64,000 nt of DNA. Source: Lichenicola sp964249735. Lineage in GTDB: Bacteria; Pseudomonadota; Alphaproteobacteria; Acetobacterales; Acetobacteraceae. The stretch is taken from positions 4,104 through 68,103 of the forward strand of contig CAXUDP010000005.1 of NCBI GenBank assembly GCA_964249735.1, written 5' to 3'. Position 1 is the first letter of the stretch, and every line of letters starts with the position of its first letter. Positions 27,657-36,355 of this stretch are shown here, piece by piece. The notes under the pieces were generated by a model that was given only the letters and a program-made list of their open reading frames with translations, did not search any database and was not told where the DNA came from. The position numbers were made by a program, and so were the translations under genes.

Positions 27657-28185
27657 GGGACGGCTCCGGCATACCTGAAGCGCCCTGCCCCGGCTGCACG
27701 GCCGAGTGCACGTGACTGGCCAGGCTGACGTTCGCAGCGACAACATCGCCGGTGACGCTCAACGTCCCGTCCAGGACCACAGTGCCCCTGAGAAAGATAC
27801 TTCCCTTCGTCAGGTGCACGTAGTTGCCGCCGTCCAGGAAGATCCCGAGCTCACCCGGCTGGACCGGGCTTCCGGTCGCCGGACTGGACGGAGGCATGAG
27901 AATGACGTCGAACAACCGCGCGACGACAACCGGATGCTCCGCGTCACCCTCCACCGGGACCACAAGCACCTGGGTTCCGATCTCCGCTGGACAGGCGATG
28001 CGCAGGCCGCTCGCCGCGATCGCGCCATCCGGGATCCAGCCGCTTTCCAGCCCTTCGGGCTGGATCGTGACCTTGACCGCGTGCGATACGGCATCGACGC
28101 TGGTCACGAGTGCGTGGCGAGGCTGACCAAGAGCACCGGCCTGCGTCGCCGCATGAAGCTTCACCGTCTCCAGCCAGTCACTCAT
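27649..28185 (-). CDS. Baseplate spike protein, gpV/gp45-like
   Basis: A 178-residue membrane-puncturing spike. The N-terminal OB-like domain includes HALVTSVDAVSHAVKVTIQPEG and VPVEGDAEHPVVVARLFD; the C-terminal beta-helix ends in ASHVHSAVQPG, the H-x-H motif that in P2 gpV and homologues binds an iron ion at the tip. Its start overlaps the stop of the gpD-like gene by eight bases. The intact metal-binding tip argues against decay of this gene. Confidence 0.85.
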   Translation of the reverse strand: MSDWLETVKLHAATQAGALGQPRHALVTSVDAVSHAVKVTIQPEGLESGWIPDGAIAASGLRIACPAEIGTQVLVVPVEGDAEHPVVVARLFDVILMPPSSPATGSPVQPGELGIFLDGGNYVHLTKGSIFLRGTVVLDGTLSVTGDVVAANVSLASHVHSAVQPGQGASGMPEPSHG

Positions 28186-29263
28186 TGCCGGTCACTCCAG
28201 GGTCAGACCGTCCGGTGATGTGCTGGATGAAGCCCTTCTCCAGCGACATCTGCCGCTCGATCTGGTCGAGCGTGTACATCCCGTCCCAACCGGTCCCGGT
28301 GCCGACGAGCCTTGCCCGGTTCCGCGTCGTCAGCTCCAGCTCGCCCGCCATCATGCCCCTGATGACGCGCTGGTGCGCACGCAGCTGCGAGTAGGTGGTC
28401 TGGGCCAGAGCGTCCGCCTGGTCTGCGAGCAGGTTCGGCTTCAGCACGAGGAACTGCTTGGCAGTGGCATCCGCGGTCTTCGGAAACACGCTGTTCACCT
28501 GTCGTCTCTGCCGACTGTTCCAGCTTGCGACCGTCACCTGGATCGGTCCGGACAGCCCGACCATCCGCTCCATGGTGAGATCCGATATCGAGAGCGTCGG
28601 CGAGGCCGACCCAGCCTCCGGCGCCACGTATGTGATGTCGAAGGTGTCGGAGTCCTGATTGGCAGCCTGCTTGAAGTGCAGGGTCGTGCCGTCGACCCAA
28701 AGGTCATAACCTTCGAGGTTGGCAAGCTCTGCCAGCAGGTCCCAGCCGTTGGCGTGGCGGGAGAACGCTCCGAATGCCGCCTTCGTATGCTGGATCTGAT
28801 AGTATTGTCCGACCAACCCGCTTGTCGCATCGACGTCCGCCGACAATCCGCAGGCACCCGCCAATATCGTTGCGAGTTCAGAACTTGTATGGTTCAGGTA
28901 GGCATCCTGTAGAGGCATGTCGATCAGCCGGGCCGCATGATCGCGACCTTCGAGCGACACTAGACCACTCACCTGATCGAGTCCGACTCGATCCACCCCA
29001 CCGGTGATCATCGACGTCCAGTCGAGGTCACCTTCCGATGCACCCAAAGGGAGAAAACTGAAGTCGATCTCGGCGTCCAGGGTCTCCTGGTCGATCCAGT
29101 CTTGTCCAAGCGTACGGGCGATCTCGTTGAAGCTCGCATGCACGCGGAAACTGGCCGCCTGGGAGCCGCGCCGGGACACGATCTCTGCGGAACGACACCC
29201 GTTCACCGGTGTGCCGTTGATGATGAGACGGATGCGAGGCCGCCTGACAATGCTTGCGCTCAT
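28178..29263 (-). CDS. Tail hub protein, gpD-like late control protein
   Basis: A 361-residue protein with features of the P2 gpD/Mu gp44 baseplate hub: a first beta domain (RPRIRLIINGTPVNGCRSAEIV), TSSELATILAGACGL, the FSRHANGWDLLAELANLEGYDLWVDG segment and a C-terminal RNRARLVGTGTGWDGMYTLDQIE stretch. The hub carries the spike. The start is ATG at 29263, overlapping the LysM gene's stop as ATGA; an in-frame extension further upstream is unsupported. Confidence 0.8.
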   Translation of the reverse strand: MSASIVRRPRIRLIINGTPVNGCRSAEIVSRRGSQAASFRVHASFNEIARTLGQDWIDQETLDAEIDFSFLPLGASEGDLDWTSMITGGVDRVGLDQVSGLVSLEGRDHAARLIDMPLQDAYLNHTSSELATILAGACGLSADVDATSGLVGQYYQIQHTKAAFGAFSRHANGWDLLAELANLEGYDLWVDGTTLHFKQAANQDSDTFDITYVAPEAGSASPTLSISDLTMERMVGLSGPIQVTVASWNSRQRRQVNSVFPKTADATAKQFLVLKPNLLADQADALAQTTYSQLRAHQRVIRGMMAGELELTTRNRARLVGTGTGWDGMYTLDQIERQMSLEKGFIQHITGRSDPGVTGNE

Positions 29264-29445
29264 GTGGGAGGCAATCCACCCGTGGCACTCGTATCGAGGC
29301 TCGGCAACAGCAGCGTCGTCAGGCCGAAGATCAACGGATCCGTGATGTTGTTGAGGGACGCTATCCTGTACCACTGTGTGGCATCGCCCAGTTCCTGCGC
29401 TGCGAGCGCGAAAAGGTTGGTTCCGGCGACCACGACTGTTCGCAT
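29260..29445 (-). CDS. Small LysM tail protein, gpX-like
   Basis: A 61-residue protein starting MRTVVVAGTNLFALAAQELGDATQWYRIA, i.e. one LysM-type module like phage P2 gpX. Of two adjacent ATGs, the one at 29445 has GAGG at a five-base spacing and is preferred. LysM tail proteins bridge hub and tail tube, or bind peptidoglycan. It is translationally coupled to the downstream gpD-like gene. Confidence 0.75.
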   Translation of the reverse strand: MRTVVVAGTNLFALAAQELGDATQWYRIASLNNITDPLIFGLTTLLLPSLDTSATGGLPPT

Positions 29446-29452
29446 CATCACC

Positions 29453-30340
29453 TCAGGAATGAACGAGGGGTGCAGGTAGCTGTGCCGTGGCCGAAGCCAC
29501 GTTCGAGTTCGTCCTGTTGAGGTATCCTCCGCCACGAACCAGCGCAGCCAGTGCGGCCGCCTGTGCGGTCGCCGCGGCGAGAGCGGAGGCAGACGTGAAG
29601 GACAATCCGCCAGCCGGCGCCGCGAGGTGTCCCACGGAAGCTGCGTTGATCGCGGTGGAGACGGTCGCCGCCGCTGCTGTCAGGTTGCCCTGGATCTGCG
29701 CATAGCCGGAAGAATTACCCGCTATTGCAGCCGGGATGATCGAGGAAGTCGTGGCAAGGCCGGTTGCCACCGATCCCATCATGACGGCGGAAGCGGCACC
29801 TGATGCGGCGGCAGCCCCGCCGGCCAGGGCTGCATAGCTGGATACGGCCGCAACACCGGCCTGCAGAACGCCCTGCGCGTTCGACAGGTCGCCCTGCATG
29901 GCGAGATCGGCACCCGATGCGTCTCCCGTCACGTCGCCGGGATCCGGCACAATTTCCGTCCGGATCCTGTAGGAGATGACGGCGCCCTGATCCTGATAAT
30001 CGTATTCGAAGTGGACGATGATGACGTTGAACATGTAGTCGCCGAAGCTCAGTCCGTACGGGCTGCCCTGCTGCCGCATGAAATCCAGCCTGCGCGCGCG
30101 TTGCGCAGCGTCCGGACCGACGAACATGCCGCGCCACGCGATCGTACCCGGATCGGCTCCCATCGCATCAATGATCCGGCCGCCGCCCGGGGTCTTGTGG
30201 ATCGTGACCGCCTGCGCGCCGCCGATGCTGATCCGCCCCGGAACCTCGTGCCCCTCCAGGACGAGCTCACCGATGATGAGCGGAGCCGGGCGTACCAGCA
30301 GGGACGCAGCCGCGGACAGCAGCCCGAGATAGCCGCTCAC
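29453..30340 (-). CDS. Phage baseplate/DNA-circularization-type protein
   Basis: A 295-residue protein. Its first 140 residues (IGELVLEGHEVPGRISIGGAQ, TPGGGRIIDAMGADPGTIAW, YGLSFGDYMFNVIIVHFEYDY) resemble N-terminal domains of contractile-tail hub proteins annotated as DNA circularization proteins; the remaining half is Ala/Gly-rich and of low complexity. It starts with GTG at 30340, sharing GTGA with the tape measure stop. Position after the tape measure fits a hub adaptor. The precise family is not certain. Confidence 0.6.
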   Translation of the reverse strand: MSGYLGLLSAAASLLVRPAPLIIGELVLEGHEVPGRISIGGAQAVTIHKTPGGGRIIDAMGADPGTIAWRGMFVGPDAAQRARRLDFMRQQGSPYGLSFGDYMFNVIIVHFEYDYQDQGAVISYRIRTEIVPDPGDVTGDASGADLAMQGDLSNAQGVLQAGVAAVSSYAALAGGAAAASGAASAVMMGSVATGLATTSSIIPAAIAGNSSGYAQIQGNLTAAAATVSTAINAASVGHLAAPAGGLSFTSASALAAATAQAAALAALVRGGGYLNRTNSNVASATAQLPAPLVHS

Positions 30341-31626
30341 TGCGGGATCTGCATGCCGGAGTGGATCGGCACCGCCCGGAGGTTCACCCGGGACGGCCCG
30401 TGCGCCGGCAGGGACGCCTGGCTTGCCTGTGACGACGCAGCGACCTGTCCCAGCCTCCGCCCGTCGATGACCACATCACCTGTCAGGCTCACCATCATCA
30501 TCCGTCCCGCCTCCATGCCTTGGCCGCCTTCCGCGACAGCGCCGGGGCCAGCCGCCTGTCGGCTGTCAGCGCTGCCCTGCATGACGCCGCCGGTCGAGGA
30601 CGCGCCTGGTCTGCCGGCCGTGAAGGCAGGCGGCACGACCTGCCGTTGCAGCACGTCCTGGCTCAGCTCCCTCCGTGGCGCTGACACGACGCTGCGCTGC
30701 AAGACGGCAAGACGGTGTTGTGCATCGCTCGTCGAACCGAACCCCGGCACCTCCAGCGGAAGGCTGCGGCTCGCGGACGACGAAGCGGGGCGGCCGGTCG
30801 CCTCGCCGTGAGACGCTCCCGGCGCCGCGTACATGATCTCCATGCCGGCCTTGCGACCCGGATCGACACCGTCGGCCGATGTTGCGGCGTCGCGCAGGCT
30901 TGGCCGCGAGATGATCAACGACAGGGCCTTCCTGCCTCCGGTTACCCTGCCGGCTGCTTGAAGGGCCGCCGACCGCGGCGGAGCCCTCGATGCCTGCTCC
31001 TGTCCGCTGCGGGTGGAGCGGCCGCCACCTCCACCTGCCAGAACGGTCTCGACCGGTACCAGCGGCGAGCGCAGCGGAGACGCCGGCGAGGCCATCTCGA
31101 CCGCTGCCAATGGCGGCCGCAGTTGCGACACCGACTTCACGGCCTCCCGTTTCCCCGGCACCGATGCGGCCGAAACGACCCTCACACTGTCCTCCGTCCG
31201 ACCGTTCTCCTGATCCGCAACCTCGGCGGGCAGACGTGCATCACGGGTGCGCGTCCCGGAAGTGGCCGCCGCCACCGCCCGAGTCGGAGCCGGCATGGCA
31301 GCCACCACCTCATGGCCGGGCCGCAACGAGGCGGTCGCCATCGCCTGCAGGCTGCCCACCGGTGCCGGACCGGCGACAGGCCATGCCGTCGCATCGGCGA
31401 CCGTCTGGGGGGGAGATGGCAGATCCAGCCGGTGCAGCCTGGCCGGAAGCGGAAGATCACGCGAACCAAGCCGGGTCAGCCGGGCAGCCAGAGCCGCAAG
31501 CTTGTCCAGCCTCCGGCTGCCCTTCCCACCCAGAACGGCGAACCGCATGTCCCCGCGCCGACCAGTCGACGGATCCTGGTTCTTCCGGTCCAGCAGGGCC
31601 AAACCGATGCGGTGCGACAGGATCAA
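30337..31626 (-). CDS. Probable tail tape measure protein (short, low complexity)
   Basis: A 429-residue Ala/Arg/Ser/Pro-rich protein with little recognisable domain structure except a C-terminal MVSLTGDVVIDGRRLGQVAA stretch resembling segments at the end of phage tape measure proteins. It lies exactly between the tail chaperone and baseplate genes, the tape measure place. The start is TTG at 31626, supported by AAGGGAGG six bases upstream; an internal ATG at 31548 is weaker. At about 1.5 angstrom of tail per residue the product would set a short tail of some 60-65 nm, if it is the tape measure. An alternative is a truncated or diverged copy. Confidence 0.55.
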   Translation of the reverse strand: MILSHRIGLALLDRKNQDPSTGRRGDMRFAVLGGKGSRRLDKLAALAARLTRLGSRDLPLPARLHRLDLPSPPQTVADATAWPVAGPAPVGSLQAMATASLRPGHEVVAAMPAPTRAVAAATSGTRTRDARLPAEVADQENGRTEDSVRVVSAASVPGKREAVKSVSQLRPPLAAVEMASPASPLRSPLVPVETVLAGGGGGRSTRSGQEQASRAPPRSAALQAAGRVTGGRKALSLIISRPSLRDAATSADGVDPGRKAGMEIMYAAPGASHGEATGRPASSSASRSLPLEVPGFGSTSDAQHRLAVLQRSVVSAPRRELSQDVLQRQVVPPAFTAGRPGASSTGGVMQGSADSRQAAGPGAVAEGGQGMEAGRMMMVSLTGDVVIDGRRLGQVAASSQASQASLPAHGPSRVNLRAVPIHSGMQIPQ

Positions 31627-31661
31627 GCTCGCCTCCCTTCGCCGGATCAGGACCCGTTGCT

Positions 31662-31835
31662 TCAGCCGACCACCGACCAGCTGAAGGAGCCCCAGTCGAA
31701 AACCTGCCCGTCGAGTTCACCAAGGGCGACACAACAGGCAAGACGTCGTGTTTCCGACATGTTCATGACTTCCGACCACGGCACTCCCCCCTTCACCAGG
31801 AACAGGACCTGGCGAAGCAGGGAGTGCCTGCTCAG
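31662..31835 (-). CDS. Tail assembly chaperone, frameshifted extension (gpGT-type)
   Basis: Reading one base back from the slippery site gives an open frame of 57 residues (LSRHSLLRQVLFLVKGGV, PWSEVMNMSETRRLAC, then GELDGQVFDWGSFSWSVVG) ending at a TGA at 31662-31664, just before the tape measure. It has the short, aromatic-rich character of T parts of tail chaperones. It could also be translated on its own from GTG or ATG codons near 31790-31760 behind a GGGGGGAG stretch, but those sites are poorly spaced. The frameshift reading would make a 164-residue fusion with the upstream chaperone. Confidence 0.6.
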   Translation of the reverse strand: MSRHSLLRQVLFLVKGGVPWSEVMNMSETRRLACCVALGELDGQVFDWGSFSWSVVG

Positions 31836-32155
31836 TTTTTTGCGGTATCGAGCTCCCGATCACCCTGCCCGCCCATTTCCGTCTCGTCCGGATAATGCAC
31901 GCGCGCCAAGGCCTCCATGCCGACGTTGCCGATCCGCCGTCCGAGCTCGCGGACGCCTTCCTTGGTGACCGGCATCATGACCGGCTTGCCATCGATCGCG
32001 TTGACCGAGCAGATCATCAGCGCGTACCGCATCCAGGCGGACGAGGATGCCGCAGTTCCGGCAGCCTCGATCAGGTCGAGCATGTCGCCCGGGTTTGCCT
32101 CGCGCAGCGCGAAGCGTCGTCCGTCGCCGCTGTCGATCTCCGCTGGCAGTGCCAT
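31832..32155 (-). CDS. Phage tail assembly chaperone (gpG-type)
   Basis: A 107-residue protein (MALPAEIDSGDGRRFALREA, NPGDMLDLIEAAGTAASS) with a helical pattern typical of G-type tail assembly chaperones that hold the tape measure during tail assembly. It begins as the tail tube gene ends (overlap TGATG). It ends in TAKN followed by TGA, and its last codons GCA AAA AAC form a slippery heptamer. It precedes the tape measure gene, the universal position of this family. Confidence 0.7.
   Translation of the reverse strand: MALPAEIDSGDGRRFALREANPGDMLDLIEAAGTAASSSAWMRYALMICSVNAIDGKPVMMPVTKEGVRELGRRIGNVGMEALARVHYPDETEMGGQGDRELDTAKN
31835..31841 (-). promoter_or_regulatory. Slippery heptamer A AAA AAC for -1 frameshifting
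   Basis: On the minus strand the chaperone frame ends GCA AAA AAC TGA, so the heptamer A AAA AAC sits in the correct X XXY YYZ phase immediately before the stop. Slipping one base back opens the 57-codon frame described above. This is the classical arrangement for making the longer chaperone form in tailed phages (as lambda G-GT does with another heptamer). Whether slippage occurs is not shown by sequence alone. Confidence 0.6.
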
Positions 32156-32580
32156 CAGAGACGGTTCCTCTGGCTGGCATAGAAGCTGACCACCTGCTTG
32201 ACGATGTTCTCGGCCTGGTAGTGGCCGGCATGGGTCAAGGTCAGCGACACACCGACGAACTCGTAGGTGCTGGTCGAGCCGTCCGCCTCCGACACGTACT
32301 GGTAGACCGTTCCGGAACCGATCACGCCCGAGTTCCAGAATGCCGCCTCGATCGCGGCCACCAAGTCATCAAGCGCCGACGACCCGCGGTCGACCTGGAA
32401 CTGCCCGCGCCATCCCGCCGGGGTGTTGAACTCGATCGGCACGCTGTTCAGCGGGTCGGAACGCTGCTGGCGCACCTCCTGCTGGGCCTGGAACCCGGTC
32501 ACGTCGCGCAGGTCGAGCCGCGTGCCGTTCCAGAGAAGAACGACTTGGCAGTCACGGCCGATACTGTAGGGATTACCCAA
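32155..32580 (-). CDS. Tail tube protein
   Basis: A 141-residue protein (MGNPYSIGRDCQVVLLWNG, HYQAENIVKQVVSFYASQ) in the tail tube position, between sheath and chaperone. The strand pattern and length fit contractile-tail tube (FII/gp19-like) proteins. The start is a TTG at 32580 with a consensus AAGGAGG six bases upstream, which outweighs the poor start codon. Confidence 0.7.
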   Translation of the reverse strand: MGNPYSIGRDCQVVLLWNGTRLDLRDVTGFQAQQEVRQQRSDPLNSVPIEFNTPAGWRGQFQVDRGSSALDDLVAAIEAAFWNSGVIGSGTVYQYVSEADGSTSTYEFVGVSLTLTHAGHYQAENIVKQVVSFYASQRNRL

Positions 32581-32627
32581 TCGAGGCCTCCTTGCTGTGC
32601 ATTGGCATGCTGGTCTTCACTCGTGGA

Positions 32628-34202
32628 TCAGCTCGGGGAGCTGCCGTTCGCGGTCGACACGGTCACGCTCTGGCCGCCCTGCAGGTTGACAATGAACTTC
32701 TCGTTGATGCCCTGGTACTGCACCTGGACATCCGCCTGTACGTAGCCCAGCGCGGTCCGCGTCTGCGGGTTGTTCGAGCCGTCGCAGACCACCGCATAGG
32801 GCATTGCCCCGGTGATGCTGCCGAGGATCCCCTGCTGCACCAGGCTGGACAGGTATCCCAGCAGCGTCGCGCGGATGTTGGACAGCAGCGTCGAGTTGAT
32901 GACGCTGCCGACATAGCCGCCCATGCCCGCGGCCAGCGTCTCCGCGATGAAGTTCGTCATCCGGGTGTAGCTGTCGCCGGCGATCACCGCGTTGCTCGAG
33001 CTGTTATGCCCGCAACGGACCGCCCAGTAGGAGCCGCCAGGTGCCGGGTTGCAGATCACGTCGATGCCGGCGGAGAACAGCGTCTGCAGCTCGGCCGACG
33101 AGTACGTCAGCGCCTGGCCACTGGAGGCGAGGCCGCTCTTCTGGCTTCCGGCAATGCCCGACAACGGCTTGTTGAGGCTGGACTGCTCGGGCGACAGGTT
33201 CGCCAGGCAACCGGCGACAAAACCCTGCGGGCTGACGATACGCGTCTGGGAGTTGGTCTGGTCATACCAGAACAGCCAGTCCCCGAACATCAGCTTCGCG
33301 GCGTAGCTGTCCAGGCCCGCCTGGTCCTTGGTCTGCACCGCGGTGGCGATGGAGTCGCCGCTCGGCCCGACGAGGATCATGTAGATCCCTTCCGACAGGC
33401 CGAAGCTGCTCTGCACCGTCCACTGGGTTGAGTCGCTGCAGTCTGCCAACATGCCGATGGCACATCCGCGGCCACGCAGCGCATACATTCCGGTCCGGCT
33501 CAGCCCGTCATTGCCCACTAGCGACGACGCCGCGATCCCGCTGATCCCGTCCGTGCCGTTGAGCAGGGTCTGGCCGCTGATGGAAGCCGGCGCAGTGGTC
33601 GGCCCGTTGCCCGCCGTGGCGACGCAAAGCGCGGAAGGTCCCCTTGTCGCGCTCGTTCCGTTGTTGACCGCGCTGATCACGCTGGCCCAGAACGTCGGGT
33701 TGCCGGCGCTTGGGTCGAGGTTGTCGAAAACCTCCGGGAGCTGACCCGGCATCTGCAACGTCAACCGCCAGCTTCCTGCCCGCGATCCGGCACCCAGGTT
33801 GATGCTGATCTGGTTGCCGAGGCTGCCCGAGCACACGGCAGTGAGAAGCATGGGATAGCTGTTGTTGCTGTAGAGCAGCGCATACGTCGCCGAAACGTCG
33901 GTTCCGTCGGTCACCCGCACGCCGACGAACGAGGTAGCGCCCTGCTGCTGCGCGCAGGCGATTGGCGTCCCGAGATCGTATTGCCGTGCCAGCACCGGTC
34001 CGAACGCCGCGTTGTAGTCGGCAATGCTGCCCATCACCACCGGCTGGTTGACCGGCCCCCAGGATGCGGTCCCGACGATGCCGATCTTGTCGGTCGGAAC
34101 ACCGTTGAGGGACAGGGTCTGCGGCGACGCGATCTGGACGTACAGGTCCGGCACGACGAGAGCGGCCGTGTTCAAGGCGCCCGACTGTGTGATCTGCACC
34201 AT
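32628..34202 (-). CDS. Contractile tail sheath protein
   Basis: A 524-residue sheath protein. It starts with the N-terminal arm typical of sheaths (LVVPDLYVQIASPQ), has TDKIGIVGTASWGPVNQPV, a middle domain with a SADE-like core and a C-terminal domain with QALTYSSAELQTLFSAGIDVI, TRMTNFIAETLAAGM and a final TNPQTRTALGYVQADVQVQYQ region followed by INEKFIVNLQGGQ. Sheath plus tube identify the particle as contractile (myovirus type). Confidence 0.85.
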   Translation of the reverse strand: MVQITQSGALNTAALVVPDLYVQIASPQTLSLNGVPTDKIGIVGTASWGPVNQPVVMGSIADYNAAFGPVLARQYDLGTPIACAQQQGATSFVGVRVTDGTDVSATYALLYSNNSYPMLLTAVCSGSLGNQISINLGAGSRAGSWRLTLQMPGQLPEVFDNLDPSAGNPTFWASVISAVNNGTSATRGPSALCVATAGNGPTTAPASISGQTLLNGTDGISGIAASSLVGNDGLSRTGMYALRGRGCAIGMLADCSDSTQWTVQSSFGLSEGIYMILVGPSGDSIATAVQTKDQAGLDSYAAKLMFGDWLFWYDQTNSQTRIVSPQGFVAGCLANLSPEQSSLNKPLSGIAGSQKSGLASSGQALTYSSAELQTLFSAGIDVICNPAPGGSYWAVRCGHNSSSNAVIAGDSYTRMTNFIAETLAAGMGGYVGSVINSTLLSNIRATLLGYLSSLVQQGILGSITGAMPYAVVCDGSNNPQTRTALGYVQADVQVQYQGINEKFIVNLQGGQSVTVSTANGSSPS

Positions 34203-34205
34203 GCC

Positions 34206-34388
34206 TCAGTGCTCCCCGGCCGGAACGGGCGTGGTTTCGGTGCTCGGCAGCACCGGAACCAGCACCAGGTTGCTGTTGCCGCCTGCCAGGATCGCCTGGA
34301 TCGTGGCGGGATCCGTGATGACGTCACCACGGCTGTAGCGACCGAACGCATGAAGCACGATCAGCGCGGTGGGTGTGGGTCTGTTCAT
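34206..34388 (-). CDS. Small phage protein of unknown function
   Basis: A 60-residue protein (MNRPTPTALIVLHAFGRYSRGDVI...) ending five bases before the sheath start codon. Small proteins of this size between the connector and sheath genes are common in contractile-tail phages. The peptide has a VLHAFGRYSRGD opening that resembles short 'DUF2635-like' tail proteins, but I cannot confirm the family. Confidence 0.5.
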   Translation of the reverse strand: MNRPTPTALIVLHAFGRYSRGDVITDPATIQAILAGGNSNLVLVPVLPSTETTPVPAGEH

Positions 34389-34399
34389 TCGAATCCTAT

Positions 34400-36307
34400 C
34401 TAGTTGACGAGATCGAGTTGAGGGACCGTCGACTGCCGGACTGCCGCTGCCAGTGCTGCGCCGATGGCGGCCACGCGTCCCATGTCCGGTCCAGCCGCCG
34501 TGAAGGTCGGCATCACCCAGCCACCCTCGGCGAGCTCGTTCCACGCGTAGATCAAGCCGACCTGCGCCGGACAAGCGGATGCCTGCGAAACGAGATAGTC
34601 CACCATCTCCACGACATGGGCGCCGAGCTGCGCATCGACCGGCGCGTCATAATAGTTGTCGACGGTAAGGCCTGTCGGGATCGGGTAGAACGGCTGCGGC
34701 GTCTCGACCAACGGCCTCTGGTCCCAGCCGCTCATGGCGGTCGGGATCATGGGAAACCCGGAGCTGCCGCGCGCTGCCCAGTCCGCACGAGCCGCCTGCG
34801 TCAGCGACGTGTACGGCTGCTCCGAACCATCCAGCTGCGGCACCGCGTAGGCGCCGCTGGCATCCGCACCCGCCGCCTGCGCAGCCGCGATGTTCGAGTA
34901 GTCGGCAAGGGAGGCGCCCGACAACCACACGACGTAAGGATTGCCGCCTCCCGCCGCCTGAACCTGCTGCCTGACGAAGCTGATCGCGGCGGCGACCCCG
35001 CCGGCGGGCAACCCTGCAGTCTGTGCGGCAGACGAATCCAGTACCAGGTATAGAGGCCTGTTGCCGAGCACCGTCATGTAGCCGGACTGCGTCATCATGC
35101 TGATGTCGCGCAGCAGCGATGGCTGGTCCTTCCCCCCGCTCCCCCAGTTGGAGGTCTGCCCAAGCATGCAGAAGCGCAGACGGCTTCTCAGGCTGCTGCT
35201 CAGGTAGAACTGCAACGCGAGGCTCAACGTATCGTCGGGCTGGAAACTGTCGAACGCCCAGAAGGATAGGCCTGCCTGCAATGCCGCCACGATCTCCGCA
35301 TCGATGGTCGCCTGCGTAGCTCTTGGCCAGGATGCCACGCCATCCGTCACTGTGGCATTCGAAGGCAACCGGTTCTGGAACGTCGGTAGCGATAGTGCAG
35401 CCGCGCATTGCTGATCGATGCTGTTCGCCGGGTCGTACCAGGCATCGAACCGTACCGCGCCGAGCGGCGGGATCACCAGCGGTGCCGACGGAACCACGCA
35501 GCCGAAGCCGACCTCGGGTCCGGTGCCGCCCAGGGTCCCGACCCCGAACAACATCTGCGAGCCGGTCATCACCATCGTGGTCGGATACTCGACCACGTAG
35601 TCGAGGTTGCGCCGATACAGGTTCGCGTTCTCGGAAACGTCGGTCTCGTAGGTATCGTGGTAGCGCAGGCGCGCGACCGTCCCGTCCGACAGCGGAAACC
35701 AGTCGACGTCCGACAGGCTGTTGTCCACGCTGCTCGCCAGCAGGTCACGTCCCGCCGGCGTGGGACACCACACCGCGATCATGATGCCCTGCTCCTGGCG
35801 CCGGGTTTCCATGATCGCCGTTCCGCTGCCGACCACCCGGCCGGAAACCCTTGCCCCGCCGACGGTGACCGCGCTACCGGCAGACGTCGCACCCGGGACG
35901 AGGCCAGCGAACCCGGCCGCCACGCTGATCGGCGTGTCCGTGGCCGAGACCGGCCAGGAATATGCGATGCCTCCGACCGTCAAGCCCGCAGTCTGCCCCG
36001 CCCCGCCGGTGCCTCCGAAGGACGCCGTGTCACCGACGCACGTCACGGTGAGGGTCGGGCTCGTCTCCGAGATGGTCCTCCAGACACGCCGGTAGCGCGA
36101 GGTGTCCTTCGTGCTGTTCTCCTTGCTGAACACCGTCACCGTCTGCGTGCCGACGGCGAGGTCGGCGTTGAGCGCGCGGTTCGTAGGCCAGCCGCGGTAG
36201 ATCTTCACCAGGGCGTTGCTGAGGCTCGGCTGCGTGGTCCCGTTGGGATAGATCGCCTGCTCGACCAGGCTGCACAGGGCGGCCTCCACATCCGAGATGT
36301 CCGCCAT
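34400..36307 (-). CDS. Tail-completion-like protein fused to a GH99/WbsX-type glycosidase-like domain
   Basis: A 635-residue two-part protein. Residues about 1-245 look like a phage neck or tail-completion protein (DVEAALCSLVEQAIYPNG, DTYETDVSENANLYRRNLDYVVEY). Residues about 285-620 read like a (beta/alpha)8 glycoside hydrolase of the GH99/WbsX superfamily: VRFDAWYDP, LSFWAFDSF, RPLYLVLDS, PTAMSGWDQRP (Trp near 528; the family's WDNTPR motif) and IYAWNELAEGGW (near 586-597; family AWNEWAEG). The acidic residues expected in the AWNE motif are present. It could cleave surface glycan during adsorption, but activity and exact placement are unproven. Confidence 0.65.
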   Translation of the reverse strand: MADISDVEAALCSLVEQAIYPNGTTQPSLSNALVKIYRGWPTNRALNADLAVGTQTVTVFSKENSTKDTSRYRRVWRTISETSPTLTVTCVGDTASFGGTGGAGQTAGLTVGGIAYSWPVSATDTPISVAAGFAGLVPGATSAGSAVTVGGARVSGRVVGSGTAIMETRRQEQGIMIAVWCPTPAGRDLLASSVDNSLSDVDWFPLSDGTVARLRYHDTYETDVSENANLYRRNLDYVVEYPTTMVMTGSQMLFGVGTLGGTGPEVGFGCVVPSAPLVIPPLGAVRFDAWYDPANSIDQQCAAALSLPTFQNRLPSNATVTDGVASWPRATQATIDAEIVAALQAGLSFWAFDSFQPDDTLSLALQFYLSSSLRSRLRFCMLGQTSNWGSGGKDQPSLLRDISMMTQSGYMTVLGNRPLYLVLDSSAAQTAGLPAGGVAAAISFVRQQVQAAGGGNPYVVWLSGASLADYSNIAAAQAAGADASGAYAVPQLDGSEQPYTSLTQAARADWAARGSSGFPMIPTAMSGWDQRPLVETPQPFYPIPTGLTVDNYYDAPVDAQLGAHVVEMVDYLVSQASACPAQVGLIYAWNELAEGGWVMPTFTAAGPDMGRVAAIGAALAAAVRQSTVPQLDLVN

Positions 36308-36355
36308 CCTGTCGTTCTTCTCCGGCTTGAGGCATCATGTGGATCGGCCGCCACG

